A DNA stretch of 64,000 bases from Archegozetes longisetosus (taxonomy: Eukaryota > Arthropoda > Arachnida > Sarcoptiformes > Trhypochthoniidae), in assembly GCA_018873245.2 (NCBI GenBank), contig JAEMBT020000002.1, positions 124,001 through 188,000 of the forward strand. Direction: 5' to 3'. Positions within the stretch are counted from its first letter, which is position 1. Every line of letters starts with the position of its first letter. Below the pieces are notes generated by a model. That model was given only the letters and a program-made list of their open reading frames with translations. It was not told where the DNA came from and did no database searches. Both the position numbers and the translations under genes were made by a program. This document shows, piece by piece, positions 48,843-59,478 of the stretch.

Positions 48843-50037
48843 TATTATTTCAATAACATTTTAAGATAAAATGACTAATAGTTTATCCATCTATCATTTT
48901 TACTAGAGTTTTATCTATTAATCGAAAAATTTCTACTCCCTTTAGAGAAAGATTTGTTGTATAAAGTTTTGAATAGAAAATATTTATTACTACATAAGAA
49001 AATATGTCAATTATTAAGAAATTCGATATAATCAAAATTATTGTTTAATATAATTACGAAGAACCTTTTCTGCATTTTTCTGAGATTTATTCTATGATTA
49101 ATATATCATTTTGTTAACTTTAAATGAGATTTTATTATCAAGTTTTCTCTATTTGCAATTTTTTCTTTGACTTTCTCTTTGGTTTCTTCTGACAATTCTT
49201 TATAAGATCTTTTGACACGTTTTGATTCATTAAATAACTGTTTCGCGCGAAGTATTTGAGACAACTCGCAGTTGTATTAAAGCGATCGTTATTCATTGAT
49301 ATTGTCACAATTATTTTGTGACTCGGGATCTCATTGAGAATGAAAAACTGGATCTAAGTTTTTGTGTAGTTTTTCATTTAGTCTTACTTTACTAGTGTAA
49401 AGATTTAAAATCAGGGGCCTCGATGTAAGATTCCAAATCCTTTTACCCAATTCCCTATCAAACCCTATTCCCTTGTAAGAGTCTGACTGGACTCGATAGA
49501 GAACATCATGTGCACCTATTGTGCATTAAAGAAAGTTTCACAACTTTACATATCACTCACCTAAGATACAAATAAAGTTGATAGAAATGAAGAAAACGAT
49601 TGTCTATTTTACAAGAATTTTATTAGGCATAACGTGAAGTTACAAAGTATAACTGAGATGTTACTGAAGATTGTCTATCTCTTCTTGCCTTACTCTAAGA
49701 CTGTCCCCTTTATATACTTTTCTTTGGTTTCCCACGTTTTTCTAAATTTAAAACTGAAGCTACACTTTTTGATTGTTTATTTATACTAAAGTTAAATTGT
49801 ATTGTATTATAATGGGTCATTTTAAAGAGAAAGCCATTACAGAAAATGTTATAAATCATTGGACATTTTAAGAGCTAATTACTAAAAGTCTTAGTGCTAA
49901 ACCTTTTCAAACTAATAACTAAGCTATTTTAGTATTCTTTGTTTGTTAGTTATAAATAAATTTCACAATATTTGATGTTTAACGGAATAATTAAATTCTT
50001 CAATAGCTAGAGAAAAGAAAAATTATTAAATAGCTGC

Positions 50038-51491
50038 TTAATAAAAATAGACATCTCTAGTACTAAAACCTTGGGTATTAAAAATTGACAATTTTCCTAA
50101 ACGTCTTATGAGCCCAGGAAAATGGTTCAATACATGCATATATGAAGTTAGACGTTTGTTTCCGAATTCAATGACATTTAATTTGAATAGTCTTTTGTAA
50201 CCAACAAAAATATCTTTAATCATGTTCACTAATATTTTCGAATCCTCGTTGTTTGATGTATTTTCTATCAATTAAAATATTTTTGCCATTTATCCCAAAT
50301 AATAACAATTTCCCGAATTCCCTTAAAATTTTCAAAATTGATTGAGAGATATTTTATTATAAAACTTGAAGATTCGATTCTGATTTTCATGTTATTAAAT
50401 TGAACTTTATATTTTATGCAGAATTCATTCACAACATCTTTGCAAATTTTTGCTGATATATTATTCTTCGTGAGTTCTAAATTATTGTTTCGATCAAATT
50501 AATACTTGATAGCTTACTACAATTCTATATTGAAGAGATCACAGAACTCAAACTTTTCCAATATTCCTATACGAAAATGAAGCGTATCAATGACTATAGA
50601 ATTCGGAGATATTTTAATAAGCATATCATTTTTTATTCCTTTATTTGATCTCGTTTTCAAATCGTCCCAATCCGCTATCATTCTACCTAGTCCTCCATCT
50701 GATTGTGGTCTCCATTTCTCATTATCAAGGAACCCATTAACATCACTTAAGTCATTCTTATTTATTGTACAATAAATGCAATTATTTTTAGCGCAAGCTC
50801 CTGTTAGCCCCATAAAAGTATATAAAGATTTCATATCAGAGCAGATGATGAAATTCAAATTCAAATTAATGCTACTGATTATTATATTCTCACTTGATAT
50901 CATATTTTGTAATTCTTTATGCAAAGTTTCAAAATAATGTTTTAATAATTCATAATTCTCATCACATGAAATCAGTGCTAATAAAACAAGATATTTAGAG
51001 TCAGAATAATCTTTATCTTCGCTTTCGTAAGCACAAAGTGTATAAGCAGTATACTTGTATTTATTATTAAGTATTGTTCCGTCAACAGCAAGTTTTATTA
51101 TAGGTTGCGACAAGTGAATTATTTTCTTATTCTTTCTTTTCTCTAATAAAAGCATGATTTTCTCGAAAGCGTATTTTACATTTAGAAAACTTCCATTTAT
51201 ATCATTTATATCGTCAGTTACATTTATGGTAGGTATTTCAGAATCGATCTCTTTCTTAAGTTTACATAACTGGTTATAACTACTTAAATTGCAATTATTG
51301 ACAGTCAAAGCTTTCAATGCATTGTCGGAAATATTGTTTTTTGTACCTCGCAGAGTTTTATACAAATCAGATTTTTGTCTTTCATTCATATTTGCATATG
51401 AGATGAATTTTTTAACATCAATATCTCCAACATTTCTTCTGTTAAACCCATTTTCAAAGTCTATCAATAAAGTACTTTTTCCTGATTTCAA
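50038..51491 (-). pseudogene. decayed DDE transposase-like gene of family H
   Basis: The longest intact stretch (50517-51491, 324 codons) contains KLAVDGTILNNKYKYTAY, then about 80 residues later FIICSDMKSLYTFMG, LTGACAKNNCIYC and, near its end, WRPQSDGGLG. Downstream the frame shifts: 50280-50490 reads KNNISAKICKDVVNEF and later IIWDKWQKYF, and 50038-50271 reads TSYMHVLNHFPGLIRRLG and FNTQGF. The order DGT...SDMK...G-x-x-GA-x4-C-x2-C...YMH-x-L...QGF recalls uncharacterised transposase-like proteins abundant in cnidarians and sponges (recalled, not searched). D of DGT and D of SDMK would be candidate catalytic acids. At least two frameshifts make it non-functional as read. Confidence 0.5.
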
Positions 51492-51590
51492 TGTAATTAA
51501 CTTAAACTTTAAACCATAACTATCAAAATATTTATTAAGAGGGGCGCTTATATTGTCTTGAATTTTTTAAGTAAAATTTTCAGATTTTAA

Positions 51591-51767
51591 TTACTGCATA
51601 ATTCGTAAGACATTATTTTCAACAAAAAGATTTTGATTCTTCAAGTTTTGAATTCCTAACTCTAAAAGTTTTATTTGCTTTTTGTACTCACAGTTTTCTG
51701 ATGTCAACTTTCTTATCATTCCTTTATATTTTTCACATGGCTTACACTTGTTGATTGTGGTCTGCAT
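51591..51767 (-). pseudogene. short coiled-coil segment upstream of the transposase
   Basis: A 58-codon frame, MQTTINKCKPCEKYKGMI then a Leu/Lys/Glu-rich heptad stretch. It lies between the N-terminal frame at 51981-52445 and the core frame, so it may be an exon of the same gene. No convincing splice junctions were found. Confidence 0.3.
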
Positions 51768-51980
51768 TTTATAATTTAAGATGATTAGAATATTTAATCG
51801 GAACCAGAATCGAAATCAATGATAAGAATAATATATTCGTTGAATAGATAAATGTCTTTTAAATTATTATTAGAGTTCACGTTATACCAGTTATGCCTAC
51901 GAGTTACAAAACGCGGTTTCTTTAACAATACGGGATATTTCGGACAAATGTATTGATTTGTGAGGTAAGAGAATTTAATA

Positions 51981-52445
51981 TCATTTAAACGGAATTTTAA
52001 GTTTTAAAAAGTTTTCTTCAGAAATTTCGTTATAACTGTAGTTAGATTCACAAACACTTAGTTTCACACTTTTAATAAGTTTATAATAAACTTCTTCATT
52101 GATTTTAACTTTAATTTTAATACTATTAGTCTGAGCTTTAGTTAATGCTTTGAATAAAAGTTGTTTAAAATCGGATCTAAAGGTCGTAATAAATACTTTA
52201 TAGTCCTTAGGGTTGACTAGAAGCTTTTTCTGTTCAAGAGTTATTTCACTTTCTTTAAGCCATTTAAAAACCAAACAATTATCAAGACTTGATTCACAAA
52301 AATAATTTATCTCTTTCTCTAATAATTCTTTTAATTTTATAAACTTCTTCAGAACTGAATCTTGAGTTTGAGGCAGAACTGTATTTCCATAAACACTTTG
52401 ATAGTTACGTCTTAAGTTATACTTTGACATAATAGAAGAACTCAT
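51981..52445 (-). pseudogene. possible N-terminal region of the family H protein
   Basis: A 154-codon Lys/Leu/Glu-rich frame (LKKFIKLKELLEKEINYF) on the same strand, upstream of the transposase-like core and inside the element. No zinc-finger or other DNA-binding motif stands out. It could be the N-terminal domain or a second element-encoded protein. Confidence 0.35.
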
Positions 52446-52702
52446 TGACCACTATCTAAATTTAGATTAACAATGATTTTGAGTTTGAGGTATATTCAAA
52501 TCATACATTTAACTAATGGTCTCCTATTTTTTTTATAAAACTATTTGATATATCAAAAGAATTGTTATTCATAATGTCTATTAAACAGTACAAATCGTTG
52601 GCGCCTAATTTCTCCAATGAATGAATAGTCTCTAATAAGTCTAAAAAGTTACAAAAAAGATGTATAGAAACCATTATTTTTCTGGTATTATTATACCACA
52701 AA

Positions 52703-52877
52703 CAGTGATACCTCAATATAGTAAACTTTCCTGTAATGAATACTCGCAATAATAGATACATTAGTCCTTTGCCGGCACAAATCAACTAGTGCGTAATAAC
52801 CTTTTTTCAGTAAAATCTTATTATAATAAATGTCTTAATTATCAGTCTTCAGACATCAAATATACCGAGGTATTAGC
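52703..52877. mobile_element. possible pogo-like MITE, copy 2
   Basis: Starts CAGTGATACCTCAATATAG and ends, reversed, GCTAATACCTCGGTATAT; size and end type match 48674-48842. TA duplication is not visible and the left flank is ambiguous, so this is tentative. Confidence 0.35.
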
Positions 52878-53305
52878 GTAGTATCAAAATTAGTGTAAAG
52901 CAAAGCTTTAGTAAAATAGTATTGAAGTGTAAAAAGTGCATTAGTTTTGAAATGACTCATCTGTCAATACAAATTAAAACAATAAAATGCTATAGAAGTT
53001 TATACTTAATGCATTTAATATATAGTCAAACGCAGTGATGCACACGCTCGACGCTCACGCTCGCGCTCGGTCAGAAATTGGCGCTCGGCGCTCGCGCTAA
53101 CGCTCGGCGCTCACTTTTTCGAGGCGCTCGAGCGCCGAGCGTTTACCGAGCGTCAAATAAACAAAGTCTACGAATTGAAAGGTTTTTTTACACAAAATTA
53201 TTTTTTTAAAGCTATAACTTTATTTGTATATAAATTTCATAAATATGATACTCACTCATTGAAAACCATTCAAACAAATACTTTGGTTCAAAAGCTGATA
53301 TCATA

Positions 53306-53441
53306 TATAGATACATCAGTATAACTTTGCAATTTTTAGAGCTCCTTATTCAACACTATATTCAAGAGATTAATACAGTTGATTATAAACATTACCGGTT
53401 ATAAAGTTCAAAAATTGCAAAGTTATACTGTTTTCCCTATA
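53306..53441. mobile_element. MITE family M1, copy nested in family H element
   Basis: 136 bp, same inverted ends (CAGTATAACTTTGCAATTTT and inverse) and interior as 14968-15116. It lacks about 13 bp present near the right end of the other copy. Confidence 0.75.
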
Positions 53442-53624
53442 AATAAATTGTTTATATTGAAGATATGCGAACACAATTAGTTTCAGACTCAAAAAGATTC
53501 TGTGTAAACTCTTTAAAACAGAATAAGTCATAAATTTTTATGTAAAAATTTATATTTAGTAAAATCTAGCTTTTTTGTATTAAAAAAATATCTATACTGT
53601 ATTTCTAATATGGAAAATACGTAC

Positions 53625-54220
53625 TAGGGCTGGGCCGATGCCAGAAAGTAGTCACCCATTACTTTACTAAAAGTAGTCAGTAGTCATGACTATTTTCCTG
53701 ACTATGATCACATCTACGAGTATCATTTATTAACGAGTAGTCATGGGTATTTAAAGGTAGCCACGGGTTTTCAAAATTACTTACAACTCATTGAATGCGA
53801 GTATTTATGTATTGAGTTTTATTCACAAGAAAATATAAAAGACAGTTTAACAATAAAATTTGTAAAATACTTGACAAGTTTCGTTAATGAATTAACAATT
53901 AATGAAGTAATTGACAAGATTTGTGAAGAGAATAGTAATTACTAATTGTGAAATTTCTAATAATGAGTTTTAATATCACCCGGGTTTTAATTTTCAGTTG
54001 ACGTAATCTTTATAGATAAGAAAATCAGTTTCCCGTGTTCATCATTAGGACTTATACGATAATTATCATAAAACATTTACATAAGGAGTCGTGATTACTT
54101 ATGAGTAACCGCCAATGAATGAGTAATCATTAATGAGTGACTACCGGATATTTTATGAAGTCGGTAGTCAGTAGTTACCCGACTACTAACCGACTACTCA
54201 TGGTAGATGGCACAGCCTTA
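53625..54220. mobile_element. hAT MITE nested in family H element, exact 8 bp target duplication
   Basis: 596 bp, left end TAGGGCTGGGCCGATGCC and reversed right end TAAGGCTGTGCCATCTACC. ATACGTAC is repeated exactly at 53617-53624 and 54221-54228. The ends carry subterminal AGTAGTC/GACTACT motifs in both orientations, typical hAT transposase-binding architecture. Confidence 0.9.
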
Positions 54221-54554
54221 ATACGTACTAAGACTTGACGCTCAACGCTCGCGCTCGGCGCTGTTGGGTAAGACGCTCGAGCGTCCACTCACGCTCGGCA
54301 AAATTAGAACGCTCGACGTTCGCGCTCGCTACCGAGCGCCAAACGCTCGAGCGTTGAGCATCACTGGTCAAACGAATAGAAAAATACACAGTTTTGCGTG
54401 CCACCGTATGACGAAAAAAATTTGAGTTTTTCATAGCGGTTACCAAAGGGTCTATCGCATTCTTCAACTCATGAACTTTGCTGACACTCGGTAAACGCTG
54501 AGCGCTCGAGCGTCTCAAAAACGTGAGCGCGAGCGTCGAGTGTATGCATCATTG

Positions 54555-55685
54555 TAGGAGATGAAAGTTTAAATCAATAATTCATGTTTGACTGTTTATT
54601 TGTTTTTATTTTCTACTCTTCTATAGAATACTAGCGAAGAGTTAAGAAATATTTTCAAATTAAGCGAATAGAATCGCTTTAAAAAATAGTTAAATTTTAA
54701 ATAATAATCTGGGCAAAGTGCTCAAACTTGGTTCAAAATGAACATTCATCTAGTTTAAATTAAAAACACACTTATTTAATGTTATTCACATTGTTTATCA
54801 AAAACGATAAAATTGTTTTGTTAATCATAAGCAATTTCTGTCAAATAACGAAAATAAGTTTACTGACACTTTATAGAAGTGAATGCATTGATCGTATCGA
54901 CAAACTTTAAACGAAAAAAATGCAAAATGTCTTAACTTGTATAATACAGCGATCAGATAATATAAGAAAAAATTATGAAAAACTTATAATTGAACAAATA
55001 TTTTTTCAATTCTAGTTATTGCTAAAAATCTTTCTCATTCGTTATTCAAATTGAAATGGAGTTTGAGTTTATATTTTTGGCATTGAACATATTGCTCCAC
55101 TGATTAATGATCTTCTTTATTATTATTTAGTCAGTTGGAAAGCCATAAGATTCAACTTAATGATATGAAAATTTGTAATAAAACTATAACTGATATTGGG
55201 TCAGAATAAATACTATTAACACCACAGGCAATATTGTGATCAGTATTGTCGAGCCCTGATGACAAAAATTGACTAATGGGCTTAAAATAATGAACAAATA
55301 TGTTCGCGCTCAACCTATAACTGTCTGTCATGAACTTGAACTATTCAGTTCATGCCAGCGATAGACCTTTATTTAATATCCTGCTACAATAATAAAAAAT
55401 TTCGGGGATACTTTGAGCATAACACCGGTCACAGATCAGCAACTAACTTTGTATATGCATACTGCTGCCGATGTTGTTCACGAATATCCAGGTCATATCT
55501 GCCGCATATATATATTCACGCGCGCAGGGGAGGGGTAGCCAAGTTGCTGAAAATCGATTGGTAAAGTCACCAACTCGCGCGCTCGTTAAGCTCCGTATTT
55601 TTGTGACTAAACCTACAGTAACCCAACCTAACTCAAATCGATATCGCAAAGTTACGAAATGGATCGACATATACCCTTTAATAAA
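54555..55685. other. intergenic stretch
   Basis: No gene recognised. A GC-richer patch at 55510-55600 contains CGCGCGC-type sequence; it was checked for a tRNA and rejected. Confidence 0.4.
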
Positions 55686-55687
55686 TG

Positions 55688-55868
55688 TTCTGGAAATTTC
55701 TCGAAACTTCTTCGAATAACTAGAATTTTACAAAATGTTCTAGAACCTAGGGGAGAATTCTAGAATATTGTAGAATGTTCCTGAATTTCAGAGAAGATTC
55801 TGGAATTTTCTATGAAGTCTTCGAGTTTTCTCGAATTACGGAACCTTTTGAAACTCCACTCCTATTTC
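55688..55868 (+). promoter_or_regulatory. heat-shock-element-like cluster A
   Basis: From 55688 to 55710 TTC and GAA alternate every five bases for five perfect units (TTC-GAA-TTC-GAA-TTC, two bases between each). More TTCNNGAA sites follow to 55850, some again in 5 bp register (GAA, GAA, TTC, GAA, TTC near 55782-55811). This is the HSF-binding consensus. A TATA box follows at 55903. A strong alternative is an LTR U3 region, because many arthropod LTRs begin TGTTC and carry TTCNNGAA repeats. Confidence 0.55.
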
Positions 55869-55902
55869 GGAACCTAGATTGTCCTTCACAATCCTAGTCG
55901 CA

Positions 55903-55910
55903 TATATAAT
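55903..55910 (+). promoter_or_regulatory. TATA box downstream of cluster A
   Basis: TATATAAT, 35 bp after the last heat-shock-type motif, positioned to start a + transcript near 55930. Confidence 0.45.
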
Positions 55911-55954
55911 CTGTACTCTCATTCTTGTCTATTGGCACCACTCACATTGAAATC

Positions 55955-56020
55955 GGGTGCGGAGTATACGATATATTCGGTTTTGTGTCCACCGACTTCG
56001 GTGGCCAATAACTCCGCCCT
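55955..56020 (+). other. predicted structured leader
   Basis: GCGGAGT at 55959 can pair with ACTCCGC at 56011, and CCACCG at 55989 pairs with CGGTGG at 55999 around a four-base loop. The hairpin would lie in the first 100 bases of a transcript from the TATA box at 55903. It could be a regulatory leader or an LTR R-region structure. Confidence 0.35.
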
Positions 56021-56064
56021 TTTAATTTGCGGCGAGTAAAACCTTCATATTCTTTTATCACTCG

Positions 56065-56358
56065 ATGAGTACTATCTATATCCTAAGTTTGGCGTTGATC
56101 TGCGACCGGTGTTATACTAAAGTATACCCAAAATTTCATATAAACTTTAAGGAAAATTCAAAAAGATCGTTAATTAATGCACTTGATCACAAGACGAATT
56201 TAAATATTGGAATAGCTAAATCAAGCGTAATATCTGCACCGATTTCTGTCTCGTTTTTTGTTGCCATCGATATTACATTAATACAAGGGTATAGAGACGC
56301 TATAAAATATGGGTTACACCTCTTATGGGTGTGTCATATATGGTCCGACTCGTATTAA
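56065..56358 (+). CDS. weak 97-codon open frame after cluster A
   Basis: First ATG of the putative transcript, reading MSTIYILSLALICDRCYTKV. The beginning could be a short signal peptide, but no homology or strong coding bias is evident. The sequence GGCGTTGATCTGCGACCGG at 56091 resembles a retrotransposon primer-binding site, which would instead make this an LTR/leader junction. Reported with low confidence. Confidence 0.2.
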   Translation: MSTIYILSLALICDRCYTKVYPKFHINFKENSKRSLINALDHKTNLNIGIAKSSVISAPISVSFFVAIDITLIQGYRDAIKYGLHLLWVCHIWSDSY

Positions 56359-56640
56359 GATAAGGAATATATATTAAATATTAACTTAAGAAACTGGACA
56401 GAGGAGAAATTAAGGTATTTTGAATTTTGAAATCTGCTGAATTGTTTCAGTAATACTTCTTCAATGGATCACGCAAAAGAGGTGTCACATGTATAGTTCG
56501 CTCTTCTTAGGGTGAGAGAGATATATATTAAGTATTAGCATGAGAAGCTCAAGGGCGCGGAGCTATGCTGATTTGAATCTTTGAATTTTCAGTTAGTGGG
56601 CAGAACAAGGAAATGGGTGTCTCTCATACACCTTAAGGGA
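56320..56640 (+). repeat. degenerate tandem repeat, about 150 bp unit
   Basis: Two and a bit units share GGTGTGTCA/GGTGTCACA, ATATATATTAA-TATTA, GAGAAGCT/AAGAAACT and a closing TTTGAATTTTCAG/GAATTGTTTCAG. Identity is about 60 percent by eye. Origin unknown. Confidence 0.4.
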
Positions 56641-56674
56641 TACGCCTACATACTATATAGTGTCTACTAGGAAT

Positions 56675-57025
56675 CTACTTGGTGACAGCCCCCAAAATGG
56701 CTCCACCTACTCTTCCAAAATTTTTCAGAACGCGCCACCAGCGTAATCCAGCATAATTAAAGTCACGTGGATAGTAGTTAACTCTCCTATAACAGGCCAC
56801 ACTCATGATATCGACTCCATCTTCTGTTTAAACAAAGTTTTTAGTAAGTATCTTACTCTGAAGCCTCAATAAGAATAGCATTGCAAACGTAAAACTTCCC
56901 TTAAAACGGTCAAGCACTACTTCTCTTTTGTAGTGATAAGAGCTGTGCATTGGTAGTAACTCCTTAAAACTAATCTCCACGTGCTCTATTGAACCTAAGC
57001 TGAAGATAGCATCAGATCTCTTCAT
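56675..57025 (-). CDS. possible small two-exon gene facing cluster B
   Basis: On -, an open frame from 57025 (MKRSDAIFSLGSIEHVEIS) continues through a possible 33-base intron that starts GTAAGA and ends TTTAAACAG, then reads DGVDIMSVACYRRVNYYP and YAGLRWWRVLKNFG to a stop at 56675. The joined product is about 106 residues and basic. A 33-base intron is shorter than others in the window, so a frame-disrupted fragment is equally likely. A TATA-like AATATAAA lies about 100 bp upstream and cluster B about 300 bp upstream. Confidence 0.25.
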
Positions 57026-57311
57026 GTTCTTCCCTTTGTGACCCGACCTGAAGCTATTCCCACTTAGGTTGAATCACGCGCTTAGACACTTAAGAACTGT
57101 GTAGAGAAATTTCACGTTTATATTTTTATTTACATGTATGTTGATGGATAATCTTGAGTCGAATGTCTCGTAAACTACTAAGCACGAACTTTCTTACTTG
57201 GTATAGGTCGAGTCGATTCGAGTGTTTGACAAATCGAGTCCGAGTATGACTCAAACAGACTTAAATAGGCTTGAATTTATACTAGGTTAGAAAGTCGTTC
57301 TGAAATCCCTA

Positions 57312-57400
57312 AACCTTTCTAGAAACCAATGAAATATTCTTGAATTTTCTAGAAAATTTTAGAAAAATAGATCAAACTTTGGAGCTTTCTAGAAAATCTA
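57312..57400 (-). promoter_or_regulatory. heat-shock-element-like cluster B
   Basis: TTC and GAA alternate in 5 bp register from 57337 to 57364 (TTC-GAA-TTC-GAA, one degenerate unit, GAA), with more TTCTAGAA sites to either side. Placed upstream of the minus-strand frame at 57025. The surrounding DNA (57204-57585) is rich in CGAGTC/GACTC, which may belong to a mobile element. Confidence 0.4.
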
Positions 57401-57589
57401 GAATTATAAAGCATATTTTAGAACTTTTTAAAACGTTTTGTAAGTTTAAATCATTTACTAGATCCAGTTAACTCGAGTCTTCGAGTAAGCTCGAGGCGAG
57501 TCCAAATCAAATCAAATTGCGGTTTGAACAGACTCAACCCGATTTTTTAGACTCAAATCTGCTCCGACTCATTTGAAATCGATCTGTAC

Positions 57590-59478
57590 TGAGCATTATC
57601 TGAAGTCTCAATTGTGACCACTTTATACTGACGTCTTTATAATGATTATAATCAGAGAATAAATCTTATCTCCACATGTTTAAAAGATAAGTCTGTGTTT
57701 TATTGTTGAATCTTCCAGTAAGTTTTTATTCATACCAGTTTCTAATAGATCAAATTTTTTTGCAATTGAGCCCAAGTTCAAAGTGAAAGAGTCAACAAGT
57801 ATTCGGCCGTTTCGTGATTCGTTGCGTTACGAAATATCGCCGGAAGCTTCAATATTGCATAGTATACTGAATGTGTCTGAATTCGTGGCGAATATTTAGT
57901 AAACTCTTCGAATTGACTCTAGTGCGCAATTTTATTCTAAGAACACATTTGAATAAACATTCAATATAACCAATCAGAAGAAAATTGTTTGATGAGAAAA
58001 AACTATGTTATTAGTTTGAACTTACGGATAGTCATCGTTTGAGAAGAGATCTGAAGCTATCGGATGACAATTCAATTTTTTTTATCTTTTGGCTTGTAGA
58101 TTTATACGAAAATGGCTCAGTAACCAGTAATAAACTCGTATCCGTGAAGGACTTGCTCCCAAACTTGTTGCCATTCAAACGTTTTAGTTAGTGTATAATT
58201 CTGTTTAATTATATTTACAACAAAAACAATAAAGCATTGATTCGATCGAATGATTAATTGAAGCTTTGATAAATTTAGATGAATGTTCGTCTCGAACAAC
58301 TTGAATACCTAGAGTAGAGTACTGTTCAAATTTTTGTGACTGCTATGGATGTCAATTCTTTTAAAGTCACTCCAATCCAGTCTAACGATATCGTGATTTG
58401 GAGTTTACGAAATTCTCAAAATTCTATCACTTCTGGTTGTTGTCTAGAAGTAATATTTATCCTTTCGATTCGAATATTATAACATTAATTTATTGTTACC
58501 AACACTTCTTCATTTTGATTAATCATTATATTGAAAATCGCAATCAATTACCGCATCTTTACTGAACATTTATTACCTTTTATTATGTTTAACTGAAAAT
58601 AGTTGCGCACAAGTTTGGTTCAGTTTTTGTTTCTAAAGTTGTCTCTCGGCTCTTGTAATGCGTAAGTTTTACTCAAAAATATGATTGTTTATCAGAAATC
58701 ACATTTCTATTTAGCTTTGATTCTTGTATTAAATGACTTTAGCAAATATTGCTTATCAATGATAACAAGTTTTTAAAAAATATTTGCCAAGGCTTAATTA
58801 ACAACTAGTTTAATAACAACTAAATTTAATCGTTTCCCTTCTCTTCAAATTTTTAAAATAAGTTGAATTACTTTGAAATTATAGTCATTCTTTTATCCTG
58901 TGATAGATTCAAAAAATTTATTTATATGATTGTATTAAAATGATAAAGCATTATCTGAAAAAAAACTATTAAATGCCATATTTTTGACACCTCAACCTTA
59001 TTTGCCAAACTCGAAATATTATAACGATCAGAAAACACCTTCTATTTAAAAATTGAAGCACTCAAACGTCAAATAATAACAATTGAATTTTTAAAAAGTA
59101 AATCAGGTTGCCCGAATAAGAATCAAACATCTTTTCTCTTCAATCAAGAAAGTCTGACAGTATACGCCATAAGTTTGCTAAATCAAATTATTTTATGCTT
59201 AAACTTTAATCCAGTTAACTTCGAACGCATCACATTTAAAACCATTTAAATCAATTAGAAAAGGCAACAAAATCTGTGAAGTTTGTATTTTCTTCCAAAG
59301 ACTAAGAAACAAAAATGAAGTTCAAGTCAAATGAAACTAATCAAAATTTTTAACGTAAATACGTGGACCGTGTTATTTCTTCAAAAAATCCTTGAATACA
59401 ATACACATTAAGTTTATCGCGTCAATCAATTGAATTATAAATATTTGAAAATACGATATTGATTATAAAAACAGATAT
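57590..59478. other. AT-rich intergenic stretch
   Basis: No gene, inverted repeat or RNA signal recognised. Includes the 3' flank of the CD36-family gene. Confidence 0.45.

Larger units (their letters stand above)
53033..54366. mobile_element. family H non-autonomous element with exact 8 bp target duplication
   Basis: 1,334 bp from CAGTGATGCACACGCTCG to the inverse of CAGTGATGCTCAACGCTC. GTCAAACG is repeated exactly at 53025-53032 and 54367-54374. Subterminal zones of about 110-130 bp at both ends consist of CGCTCG/CGAGCG repeats in both orientations. It lacks the transposase and looks like a deletion derivative of 48250-54554, inserted into it in the opposite orientation. Two further MITEs are nested inside. 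Confidence 0.9.
48250..54554. mobile_element. 6.3 kb DNA transposon with CGCTCG-rich ends (family H, putative full-length copy)
   Basis: The left end starts CAATGATACTCAACGCTC and the reverse-complemented right end CAATGATGCATACACTCG. Both are followed by 60-100 bp dense in CGCTCG/CGAGCG. Each end is homologous to one end of the shorter element 53033-54366, which lies inside it in opposite orientation. For example, TTTCCATATTAGAAAT occurs inside the left end here and inside the right end of the short copy. It carries the decayed transposase-like frames on -. The flanking 8-mers share only five of eight bases, so its own target duplication is eroded or unproven. Confidence 0.65.

Noticed and set aside
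52513-52785. 90-codon open frame on - upstream of the transposase
   Set aside because: Its first third overlaps a pogo-like MITE end, so the frame is composite and not a real gene.
55510-55600. GC-richer patch as a tRNA gene
   Set aside because: No cloverleaf with matching acceptor stem and no GGTTCGAATCC-type B box.
57204-57585. CGAGTC/GACTC-rich region as a complete mobile element
   Set aside because: Ends could not be paired convincingly and no target duplication was found; only mentioned as context for cluster B.
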